Assembly: GCA_937974825.1 (NCBI GenBank)
Contig: CALJVD010000015.1
Location: 1-36,152, forward strand
From: an uncultured Oceanospirillaceae bacterium
Lineage (GTDB): Bacteria > Pseudomonadota > Gammaproteobacteria > Pseudomonadales > Oceanobacteraceae
Length of the DNA stretch: 36,152 nucleotides
Reading direction: 5' to 3'
Below, piece after piece: positions 8,091 through 15,609 of this stretch. Position 1 is the first letter of the stretch; every line of letters starts with the position of its first letter. The translations under genes and the position numbers were made by a program. The notes under the pieces were generated by a model. It saw nothing but the letters and a program-made list of their open reading frames with translations. It searched no databases and was not told where the DNA came from.

Positions 8091-9085
8091 TGAAAATTCG
8101 TCAAGACCAACTACCACAGCTATTACAAAAAAGCTTAGCATCTACTTATCTCATCAGTGGTGATGAACCCTTGTTAGTCATGGAGGCATGCCAACTGATA
8201 CGAGATACTGCCAAACAGCATGGTTTTGATGAACGACAAGTATTTCATGCCGATGCTAGCTTTGATTGGAACGCTTTGGCTGATGAAGCAAATGCTATGT
8301 CGCTGTTTGCTAGCCGTCGTATTTTAGAAGTACGCATCAATAACGGTAAGCCTTCTGATAAAGGCGCCGCCTTAAAAGCAATTACTGTCGCTAAAAACCC
8401 TGATACCATTTTATTGATTATTTGCCCACGTCTCGACGCAAGCACACAACGTTCCGCTTGGGTTAAAGCCGTAGAAGAACATGGTATATTTCTTCCTGTC
8501 TGGCCTATTGAGCGCAATCAATACATGGGTTGGTTAAGACACAGGATACAGCAAGCTGGCATCCAACTGGATCCACCAGCGTTAGCCATGCTTGCCCATC
8601 ATACTGAAGGCAACCTCCTGGCTGCAGTCCAAGAAATTGAAAAACTTAAACTACTTGGTGAAACCAATATTGATGCCGAGCTTTTAGGGGAAGCCATTAC
8701 CAACAACTCTCGTTTCAATGCTTTTCAGCTGGCTGATGCTTGTTTACTGGGTAATATCGCTAATGCCAGTAATATTCTAAGCCAATTAAAAGCCGAAGGG
8801 GTTGAGCCCATCTTAATACTTGGGGCACTGGTTCGAAAAATACGTCAACTTATTATTTTGAAGCCCTTACCACCACAACAGCTAGCGGCCGCCTTTAAAC
8901 AACAAGGTATTTGGCCTAAGCAGCAACCCCCTTTTCAAAAGGCATTACAGAGCTTAAGCATGGAGCAGCTATACGCTTGCTTAAGAAAAGCCGAAGCCAT
9001 CGACCTGGCAGTAAAAGGAAGCGGAGACGATCCTTGGCGATTATTGCACGAGCTCGTTGTACTTCTCAATGGTGCCCCTGCCTAG
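8090..9085 (+). CDS. holA: DNA polymerase III delta subunit
   Basis: Delta is the clamp-loader subunit that opens the beta sliding clamp. The protein has 331 residues, close to the E. coli length, and begins MKIRQDQLPQLL, with YLISGDEPLL and the N-terminal clamp-binding region containing MSLFASRRILEV. An AAA-like fold without a functional P-loop is expected of the family. The start codon is GTG, overlapping the lptE stop by one base (TAGTG), so translation is probably coupled. The C-terminal part (DPWRLLHELVVLL) is typical. Confidence 0.96.
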   Translation: MKIRQDQLPQLLQKSLASTYLISGDEPLLVMEACQLIRDTAKQHGFDERQVFHADASFDWNALADEANAMSLFASRRILEVRINNGKPSDKGAALKAITVAKNPDTILLIICPRLDASTQRSAWVKAVEEHGIFLPVWPIERNQYMGWLRHRIQQAGIQLDPPALAMLAHHTEGNLLAAVQEIEKLKLLGETNIDAELLGEAITNNSRFNAFQLADACLLGNIANASNILSQLKAEGVEPILILGALVRKIRQLIILKPLPPQQLAAAFKQQGIWPKQQPPFQKALQSLSMEQLYACLRKAEAIDLAVKGSGDDPWRLLHELVVLLNGAPA

Positions 9086-9208
9086 ATTGGCGTTATTTAT
9101 CTAGCAATTACTGACAATTTCTGTCACTTTTCATGTCAAAGCCTTTCAATTCGTAGCATACTAAGACATAACGTATGTTAAGTAAGTCATAATAAAACTG
9201 ATTTTCAC

Positions 9209-9835
9209 ATGGTGTGTAGTATGCAATCAGAAAACGGAAAGCAAAAGAATTCAGATTTAATATGGGAGCTCGATAAGCTCAAACAACAACAGCTAGCGAT
9301 TTCATTTATCCAACAGCTTGAAAATCGTTTTTGCGTTTTTTCACCGGCAATTCGCCAACTTTATACGAACTACAGTATTTTCTTTCCTAAGTCAGAGAAC
9401 CTGCAAATGGTTATTCTCCCTGACCCTTATGCTTTTCATGACACCTTTAGCTATGTTAGCTCTGATGCTGCCACTCCAACGGGTTTACATATTATTCCAG
9501 GTAATTTAATCAGTAAGCGTGGATTATATTTAGTCATTTCACGCAAGGATAAAAACGTACGCTCGGTTCCTATTCCTTTCCAAGAAGGCTTAAAGCAAAT
9601 ATTGAACCGTAGCGACAGTGAAGATCCTTTTTTGCCGGTACTAATGAAGGGGGACTTAAGGGAGCTAAACAATGCGATGCCAAGTTTACACTTGCACCGC
9701 TTACGCTTATCTAAGCTTGAGTCTTTATCTGAACTAGAGCGTGAAAGTATTCGTACTATTGTAACCGACAAGCTGATGGCTCTGTATGAAGAAGCCAGCA
9801 GCATGAACTTGTCTCTGCATCAACCAGCAACCTGA
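9209..9835 (+). CDS. Hypothetical cytoplasmic protein
   Basis: I do not recognise this 208-residue protein. There is no signal peptide or transmembrane segment. It begins with a charged helical stretch, has a middle with beta-like segments (LQMVILPDP, LHIIPGNLI, GLYLVISRK), and ends in a helical region rich in Leu, Glu and Arg. The start is uncertain: ATG 9209 and ATG 9221 both lack a clear Shine-Dalgarno sequence. The last 16 nt overlap the 3' end of the convergent SDR-like gene, so no terminator separates the two. It follows holA after a 123 nt gap. Confidence 0.55.
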   Translation: MVCSMQSENGKQKNSDLIWELDKLKQQQLAISFIQQLENRFCVFSPAIRQLYTNYSIFFPKSENLQMVILPDPYAFHDTFSYVSSDAATPTGLHIIPGNLISKRGLYLVISRKDKNVRSVPIPFQEGLKQILNRSDSEDPFLPVLMKGDLRELNNAMPSLHLHRLRLSKLESLSELERESIRTIVTDKLMALYEEASSMNLSLHQPAT

Positions 9836-10647
9836 TAGTAACGCTTTACAAGGCGGATTAAACCTTTGCGCCAAGCCTTAGGTTTAATCCCAAACGAGTG
9901 AAATAACTTTGTATTATCACTGGTTGGAATCCATACATCTGGCTTATCCCCTTCTTCCGACTCTTTCACTTCAAACTCTCCGAGTTTTTCATAATGACTC
10001 GCCTCGGCGAACAGGGCATCAGCAAACTGAAAGCTTGCTACTGGCTCAACCGAGTTAAAGTGGTAAGTGCCCCACAAGGTGTCTACACAGTTTACTTGCT
10101 TTAGCATTGCCATAATAACTTCAGCAACATCATCGGCTGGAGTAGGGTTAAATAAAGTTTGGCTATCTAACACTAAGTTTTCTTTGGCGTGCATAGCATT
10201 AAACAGTCTGTGCGCAAAATCATGATCCATTAATGAAAAAACTGCCCCTGCACGCAAAATAAGATGGCGACGATTTGTACGTACTTTATCTTCAAACTCT
10301 AATAGTTCTTGTGCTAAAGGGTGGTTCGAATAACCTTCGTCCGTTTCTACCCACTCATGCTTAGACGCAGGAAATACCACTAACGATGATACAAAGATAA
10401 TAGGATAATCTTGTTGTTGCGCTTGTTCTATCCAAAAATCTAAATGTTGAAAGTCTTCCGGCTTTTCTAGGCTAGGCGCTAACACTAAAAACGGCTTACT
10501 GGTTGCATTCGTTTTTAATTTTTCTTTATTCTCAAAACTGAAATTTGTATAAGGCAAGTTATGATTAGATAAAATTCTACTCAAAAAATGCCCTACCGGA
10601 CGATTAGCACCCACAACATAAGTTTGAAAACGATTAATTAGCTGCAC
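9820..10647 (-). CDS. Atypical NAD(P)-binding SDR, RmlD/epimerase-like
   Basis: This 275-residue protein has the layout of extended short-chain dehydrogenases. A nucleotide-binding turn lies at the N-terminus (VVGANRPVG), followed by VSSLVVF at the position of the SS-x-VYG strand, ILRAGAVF for the LR-x-xxVYG strand, and TPADDVAEVI for the substrate-domain 'DD' motif. The usual catalytic YxxxK is not visible: the segment after the ETDE motif reads HPLAQELLEFE, with Leu where Tyr and Lys should lie. It may therefore bind a nucleotide or sugar without normal redox chemistry, or act as a regulator. Substrate unknown. It is divergent from the ATPase gene. Confidence 0.65.
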   Translation of the reverse strand: MQLINRFQTYVVGANRPVGHFLSRILSNHNLPYTNFSFENKEKLKTNATSKPFLVLAPSLEKPEDFQHLDFWIEQAQQQDYPIIFVSSLVVFPASKHEWVETDEGYSNHPLAQELLEFEDKVRTNRRHLILRAGAVFSLMDHDFAHRLFNAMHAKENLVLDSQTLFNPTPADDVAEVIMAMLKQVNCVDTLWGTYHFNSVEPVASFQFADALFAEASHYEKLGEFEVKESEEGDKPDVWIPTSDNTKLFHSFGIKPKAWRKGLIRLVKRYYQVAG

Positions 10648-10819
10648 CCTAGAATCCTTATAATTTTAAGCACGCACGAATAAGTATCACTTTAACAAAG
10701 ATTGTCCGATCACCCTATAAAATCGGTGTTTTATATGGCAAAAAACTAGCAAATGTTAGCAAGGTACAACATACTCATAATCAAAGGTATTAGCCATCAG
10801 CAAGCAAGAGAGGACCTGA

Positions 10820-13048
10820 ATGTTCGGCAATAGACTGCTAACCATTATATTTTTACTGTTGTTATCTGCCTCACCCACAAGCTTTGCTGCAAGCACTGAA
10901 ACCAAAGTCGAGGGCAACCAAACTGATACGGCGACTCAAAACACCCCGGCCTCTCCATTAAAAGCAGACATTACCAGTCCAAAAAAATACCGTTTGTACT
11001 GGGAGAGCACCTCTCTTCTTCAGCATACCTTTAGCGACAATGAGCATAGCTTATGGTCGCTATTAACATTTGAGTATCACCTTGGTACAGAAAGACTATC
11101 TAGCCTGTATCAAAAAGGCCGCGAGCTCATAGTTAATGCTCACGAAACTCAGGAAGGCGAGCGCTTTGGGAAATACCATGAAATCATCAGTACACTACTG
11201 ATACTACTGACCGCAGCGGCTGTATTTTCAATTGTTCACCGCTTAGCAAAACGCAGTACGGGACTACTCCTCAATATCAGCGACTTAATCGCAAAAAAAG
11301 CACCGAAGCAGGCTTGGGTGAAATCCATCACCCGCCTGCTTACTAGCGCTGCCCCTGTGGCACCTTGGCTACTGCTTTGGGGGATATTAAGCATTTTTAC
11401 CACTTGGTTTTCACAGGGTTCCGTCGCACTGTTGCATTGGTGGGCTCCTTTAGCAGAGCTTTACATTATTTACGGATTGCTGTGCCTAACCGCTGAGTGG
11501 CTGCTTTTACGCATCACCTCAACCGCAGGAGTGTTTCTTAGTAGTGAGCAAAACAAAGAACTTATTGCACATGCTCGCCGCCAATCTGCTTGGATAATTT
11601 GGCCTTGGGTTACCCTCTACTTTATTCATCACTTGATAGGCCCATCTATTGTTTATCATCTAGGTGAGGTTTGGGCTTGGATTACTGCTTGGTTTGCAAC
11701 AGCCGCTCTCATAAAAGCGCGCCAAGCAGACTTCCTTGAAAATTTAAATCAGCTACTGCCAGAAAAACTTCAACCACTATTAAAGCCCGTCACTTCAGAA
11801 TGGTTGTTTTTATTCGTTGCCATCCTACTTTTACCACTGCAGCTTATGCAGTTTATATTTAAGTACTTTGATCAGTCTTTAATCGATTTTGACTGGTATC
11901 GACGCCTAAGCGCACGCTGGTTTCGTATGCGCACCAAAGTATTATCTGAACAATCCACCGAAGACACTGTTGAAGAAGACGTTCCGCAGCAATATGAGCA
12001 GTGGTTTAGCCCGGTGGGTGATGATGATAAAAAGTTTCCTATTATTTCTACAGGGTTGCTTGAAGCACTGCGCAAACCTGTAGACTCATGGCTAACCGAC
12101 CGCACCGATGAAAATGCCTTAGTGCTTACCGGCGAGAAAGGCATTGGTAAAACAGCTGCCCTCTCTCGCCTAATAGAATCTCTCAATGAAAGCGACCCTG
12201 AGGTTGTTATTCACTGTACAACCATCCCCCCTAAAACCACTAAGCAAGAAGATGTCTATAAACTCATTGGTGACCTGATTGATATTGATCTTTCGGAAGG
12301 ACCTGGCGTACTAGCACGTACTGACGAAGAGCGTCCACCGACAGTGGTTATATTAGACGAAGCACAAAACCTATTCCTTGCCGATGTTGAAGATTTAGAG
12401 GGTTGGCGCAGCTTACTAAGCCTAACCAACGTCAGACTAGAAAACTTATTTTGGATTGTATCCATCAACAACCAAAGCTGGGCATATTTATGTAATGTGT
12501 TCGGACGTGAGTATCAAATTCGTAATGCTATTTATGCCAAGCGTTGGAGCCAAAATGAAGTGCGTTCATTAATTTTATCTCGTAACCACTTAAGCGGGTA
12601 TAAATTACGCTATGACGATATATTACTGTCATCACACGGTTCAGAAACCGGCAACTTACGTAACGCCGAACAGCGCTACTTCAGCTTACTTTGGGATAGC
12701 TGCCGTGGCGTCCCTATGACCGCTTTAGGGATGTGGTTAACTTCTGTTCGCCCTGTTGGCAGAACCGTGAATGTTGGCTTGCCGCAAATTCCTGATGGCT
12801 CTGTACTAGAAAAGCTAGGCTCTAAGCTAATGTTTGTCTATGCCGCCATTGTGACGCATGAGAACCTCACCTTCGAAGAGATTCTCAGAACCACTAACTT
12901 ACAAGAAAACGTAGTACGCTATGCTTTAAAGTCAGCTTTAGATGCAGAATTTTTAGAGCGCAGTAAAGATGGCCGTTACCGGATTGCTTCTCTCTGGTAC
13001 CAAACCGTTATCAACTATTTAGCTAGGAAGAACATGCTCAATGAATGA
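10820..13048 (+). CDS. Polytopic membrane AAA/STAND-like ATPase
   Basis: This 742-residue protein is of no family I can name. A signal peptide (cleavage near residue 23) leads to a roughly 95-residue exported segment. About six hydrophobic segments follow, near residues 122-142, 180-197, 207-231, 256-275, 278-298 and 328-350. A cytoplasmic P-loop domain comes next, with Walker A GEKGIGKT at 438-445 and Walker B VVILDEAQN with D513 and E514. WIVSINNQSW afterwards resembles a sensor-1 strand. Residues from about 655 (FEEILRTTNLQENVVRYAL, then FLERSKDGRYRI) look like a winged helix, as in ORC/Cdc6- and STAND-type ATPases. The stop overlaps the start of an MscS-family channel by 8 nt, so the ATPase and channel are probably made together and may interact. 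Their role is unknown. Confidence 0.75.
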   Translation: MFGNRLLTIIFLLLLSASPTSFAASTETKVEGNQTDTATQNTPASPLKADITSPKKYRLYWESTSLLQHTFSDNEHSLWSLLTFEYHLGTERLSSLYQKGRELIVNAHETQEGERFGKYHEIISTLLILLTAAAVFSIVHRLAKRSTGLLLNISDLIAKKAPKQAWVKSITRLLTSAAPVAPWLLLWGILSIFTTWFSQGSVALLHWWAPLAELYIIYGLLCLTAEWLLLRITSTAGVFLSSEQNKELIAHARRQSAWIIWPWVTLYFIHHLIGPSIVYHLGEVWAWITAWFATAALIKARQADFLENLNQLLPEKLQPLLKPVTSEWLFLFVAILLLPLQLMQFIFKYFDQSLIDFDWYRRLSARWFRMRTKVLSEQSTEDTVEEDVPQQYEQWFSPVGDDDKKFPIISTGLLEALRKPVDSWLTDRTDENALVLTGEKGIGKTAALSRLIESLNESDPEVVIHCTTIPPKTTKQEDVYKLIGDLIDIDLSEGPGVLARTDEERPPTVVILDEAQNLFLADVEDLEGWRSLLSLTNVRLENLFWIVSINNQSWAYLCNVFGREYQIRNAIYAKRWSQNEVRSLILSRNHLSGYKLRYDDILLSSHGSETGNLRNAEQRYFSLLWDSCRGVPMTALGMWLTSVRPVGRTVNVGLPQIPDGSVLEKLGSKLMFVYAAIVTHENLTFEEILRTTNLQENVVRYALKSALDAEFLERSKDGRYRIASLWYQTVINYLARKNMLNE

Positions 13049-13859
13049 TACCAGCGGAATTGTTAATGACCTGATCAGCCTGTTTGAGATATTTAATATC
13101 TATAAGCTCGTTTTGCTAATTCTAGGCATTGCTTTAATTCTTGGAATAAATACAGGCTTAAAAAAGATCAGCGATGCGCTAATGGAAAAAGTACCAACAA
13201 GACGTTTCCAAATCTTGCAGGTGTCTACTTTACTGAGTTTTGCGCTGTATATCTTCGGTACCATTGGTTTAATAGTAGGGGTTTTACAACCACCTCGTGA
13301 ATTCCTAGTGGCTATTGGTGGCGCAGTTGCTGTTGCCTTAGGTTTTGCCCTTAAAGATATCGTCGCCTCACTAGTTGCTGGTGTATTGCTTCTATTTGAT
13401 CGCCCGTTTCGTGTCGGTGATCGAGTTGAGTTTGATGGTACTTACGGTGAAATATTATCCATTGGGCTGCGCACCGTTCGCCTTAATACCTTAGACGACA
13501 ATCTAGTCACCATTCCTAACTCTCGATTTATTACCGATATTGTGTCATCTGGAAACTCGGGTGAGTTAGACATGATGGTGGTTACCGACTTTCATGTAGC
13601 GCTCAATGCTGACTTAGACAAGGTTCGTAATTTAATCGAAAAAGTCGTAGTCACTAGTCGTTTTGCTTACTTAAAAAAACCGGTTAGCTTTGCCATTGAA
13701 GAAGTTGTTGTAGCTAATGCATTGGCTATTCGTATGCGCACTAAAGCGTACGTATTAGATGTTCGTTACGAGAAGGAGTTACAAACCGACTTAGTTATGC
13801 GTGTTACTAAGCTCTTTAATGAGCACAATATTGAACGACCTCGTACCGCTTTTGAGTAA
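13041..13859 (+). CDS. Small MscS-family mechanosensitive channel
   Basis: A 272-residue inner-membrane protein. Hydrophobic segments lie near residues 19-38, 57-80 and 88-120. The third carries the MscS pore-helix pattern: GGAVAVALGFALKDIVASLVAG, then LLLFDRPFRVGDRVEF, which matches the family's RPF-x-x-GD-x-V signature. The beta domain (LRTVRLNTLDDNLVTIPNSRF) and a short alpha/beta cytoplasmic end follow. It is close to the minimal MscS size with no extra ligand-binding domain. Translation is coupled to the ATPase gene by an 8-nt overlap, with AGGAAG upstream. Known MscS proteins release solutes on hypo-osmotic shock; here the neighbour suggests additional gating or regulation by a nucleotide-driven partner, which is inference. 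Confidence 0.9.
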   Translation: MNDTSGIVNDLISLFEIFNIYKLVLLILGIALILGINTGLKKISDALMEKVPTRRFQILQVSTLLSFALYIFGTIGLIVGVLQPPREFLVAIGGAVAVALGFALKDIVASLVAGVLLLFDRPFRVGDRVEFDGTYGEILSIGLRTVRLNTLDDNLVTIPNSRFITDIVSSGNSGELDMMVVTDFHVALNADLDKVRNLIEKVVVTSRFAYLKKPVSFAIEEVVVANALAIRMRTKAYVLDVRYEKELQTDLVMRVTKLFNEHNIERPRTAFE

Positions 13860-13922
13860 CTGTTAGTACTGATAAACACAAAGAAAATACGACAATATAA
13901 AGCAAAAAATACTCGCACTGTA

Positions 13923-13953
13923 AACTGGATATAAGCCAGTTAGCAGCTATAAT
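13923..13953 (+). promoter_or_regulatory. Probable promoter with overlapping inverted repeat before fadL
   Basis: A consensus -10, TATAAT, is at 13948-13953. The region 17 nt upstream (CTGGAT) is a poor -35. An inverted repeat AACTGG-N7-CCAGTT (13923-13928 and 13936-13941) covers it. A regulator binding here would sit where an activator or repressor normally acts. Confidence 0.5.
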
Positions 13954-13997
13954 TAATGCACGTTCTTATTTAAATAAAAAAAACAACGGAGAGTGTC

Positions 13998-15371
13998 ATG
14001 CAACGCAAACTTTTAACCAGCGCTATTATGGGCGCATCACTACTATTCGCAGGCCAGACTTTCGCTGCTGGCTATTATGTTGATGAGCAATCTGCCATTC
14101 GCTTAGGCGATGCCTTCTCGGGCGGTGCAGCTTCTGCCTCTGACGCTTCTGCGGCTTATTATGGTCCGGCCAGTATGATTTTAGTTCGCGACGAAGTTGC
14201 TATTAACGCGTCTGCGGTATCAGTAAGCTCGCGCTTTAGTGGTGATGCTACAACTATTGGCGGCGCAAAAATTAATGGTACAGCTGCTAAAAACAGCTCC
14301 ACCGATGTCCTCCCTTCGTTGTATTTTGTTAAGCACTTAGACCCTGACTTAGCCATCGGTGGTTTTATTAATGCGCCGTACGCAACTGCATCAGAGTTTG
14401 GTAAACAGTCAGTTGCGCGTTACCAGGCCGCAGACAGTGAGATTACAGGCATTGATATCGGCGCCTCTTTCGCGTTACGTGTGCATGAAAAAGTCACTAT
14501 TGGTGGTAGCTTAATTGCTCAATACCTAAAAGCTAAAACGGGCGTCGCAGTCGACGCACAAGCTGCTTGCATGGGTGCCGAAGCAAATGGTGATGTACCA
14601 ACTAATGGCTGTACTACCATGTTTGGCTTTAACACTTCAGAACTAGGCTCCAATACCTATGATGGCTACTTTGAAATGGAAGGTCATAACACTGTCATGG
14701 GTATTCAACTGGGTGTCTTAGTTGAGCTTACCGATAACAGCCGTATTGGCTTTAACTACCGCACAGAAATGAAGCACAGCTTAGCAGGTGATGCTACTGT
14801 TGATTTCTCAAACAACCCTAATAGCCAAGGTTTTGCAACCGCAGCAGGACTTATTCCTGCAAACGGTACAGCTAAAGGTCGTGTTGAGATGACCACACCT
14901 GAATCGGCAAGCATCAGCTACTTCCATCAATTAAATGATCTTAGCCTACAAGCTGATTTCACATACACAGATTGGACTAGCTTCAATACGTTAGACATTG
15001 AAAGCCACGATCCTGCTATCCAAGCGCTAACATCAGAACCTAAGGTTCATAACTGGCGCGAATCGTACCGAATTGCTGTCGGTGCAAATTACAAGCTTGA
15101 TGAAAAAGTAACAGTGCGTGGTGGTATGGCGTTTGATACAACCCCTATTAAGAGCCAGTACGTACAACCTGACTTCCCGTTCGGTAACTATAAAGCGATT
15201 TCTCTTGGCGCTACCTATAGCATTAGCCAAGACACCGCCATCGACATGGGTATTCAACATACGTTAAAGCAAGAGCGTGATATGTACAGCACTGCAAGCG
15301 GCACTGTTTTAGACGGCAAGATGACCACTGAAGTAACCTCTTTCTCCCTAGGTTTACGTGTCGCCATCTAA
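13998..15371 (+). CDS. fadL: FadL-family outer-membrane hydrocarbon/fatty-acid transporter
   Basis: Imports long-chain fatty acids or other hydrophobic compounds across the outer membrane. A 23-residue signal peptide ends in GQTFA. The mature N-terminus AGYYVDEQSAIRLGDAF, with DASAAYYGPASM, corresponds to the FadL plug pattern (EQS-x-x-xLG-x-AF, then the NPAGM-like motif). The rest alternates in beta-strand fashion over 457 residues and closes with SFSLGLRVAI, an aromatic/hydrophobic barrel end. Two Cys in the middle (AACMGAEANGDVPTNGCT) may form a loop disulfide. GGAGAG lies 5 nt before the ATG. The acyl-CoA dehydrogenases downstream support a fatty-acid role; the exact substrate is not readable. 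Confidence 0.88.
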   Translation: MQRKLLTSAIMGASLLFAGQTFAAGYYVDEQSAIRLGDAFSGGAASASDASAAYYGPASMILVRDEVAINASAVSVSSRFSGDATTIGGAKINGTAAKNSSTDVLPSLYFVKHLDPDLAIGGFINAPYATASEFGKQSVARYQAADSEITGIDIGASFALRVHEKVTIGGSLIAQYLKAKTGVAVDAQAACMGAEANGDVPTNGCTTMFGFNTSELGSNTYDGYFEMEGHNTVMGIQLGVLVELTDNSRIGFNYRTEMKHSLAGDATVDFSNNPNSQGFATAAGLIPANGTAKGRVEMTTPESASISYFHQLNDLSLQADFTYTDWTSFNTLDIESHDPAIQALTSEPKVHNWRESYRIAVGANYKLDEKVTVRGGMAFDTTPIKSQYVQPDFPFGNYKAISLGATYSISQDTAIDMGIQHTLKQERDMYSTASGTVLDGKMTTEVTSFSLGLRVAI

Positions 15372-15385
15372 CCCTGCACTTAATA

Positions 15386-15449
15386 ACGCTAACAGCATTC
15401 GCTGTTAGTGTTTAAGTAACACTAAAAAGCGGCTAATTTGGTCGCTTTT
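15386..15449 (+). terminator. Tandem hairpins after fadL
   Basis: A first stem (15386-15396 with 15401-15411, loop ATTC) pairs CTAACAGC with GCTGTTAG. A second (AAAAGCG 15425-15431 with CGCTTTT 15443-15449) is followed by a T-rich stretch. Together they probably end the fadL transcript. Confidence 0.6.
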
Positions 15450-15482
15450 ATGCTTTTTAGGACAATATATTTTTCCTGTTAC

Positions 15483-15511
15483 TTGACAAACAAAGTCTCC
15501 ATACGTATGTT
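15483..15511 (+). promoter_or_regulatory. Sigma-70 promoter of the first acyl-CoA dehydrogenase
   Basis: Perfect -35 TTGACA (15483-15488), a 17-nt spacer, and -10 TATGTT (15506-15511). The spacer end and -10 include the palindrome CATACGTATG (15500-15509). The PsrA-type operator begins at the last base of the -10, so a repressor there would block initiation. Confidence 0.75.
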
Positions 15512-15528
15512 TCAAACACTTGTTTGAA
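15511..15528. promoter_or_regulatory. PsrA-type fatty-acid operator
   Basis: TTCAAACA-CT-TGTTTGAA is a perfect 8-2-8 palindrome. Its core CAAAC-N4-GTTTG matches the published PsrA consensus (G/C)AAAC(N2-4)GTTTG/C. PsrA is a TetR-family repressor that is released by long-chain fatty acids and controls beta-oxidation genes in Pseudomonas. The site directly follows the -10 of the acyl-CoA dehydrogenase promoter. The match is seen in sequence; binding by PsrA is inferred, and no psrA gene is identified with certainty in this window. Confidence 0.65.
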
Positions 15529-15609
15529 TTAGTAACTTAGGTTACTCTATTTTTTACTAAACCCCAGCCGTTAACGCTGGTAGAACATAACAGGCAACGA
15601 GGTTTTCCT

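Noticed and set aside
9112..9126. Inverted repeat TGACA-ATTTC-TGTCA after holA as a terminator
   Set aside because: The stem is only 5 bp and the following TTTT is short and offset; too weak to call.
10706..10726. CCGAT-N11-ATCGG inverted repeat upstream of the ATPase gene as an operator
   Set aside because: Arms of five bases with a long spacer are expected by chance; no link to a promoter element could be shown.
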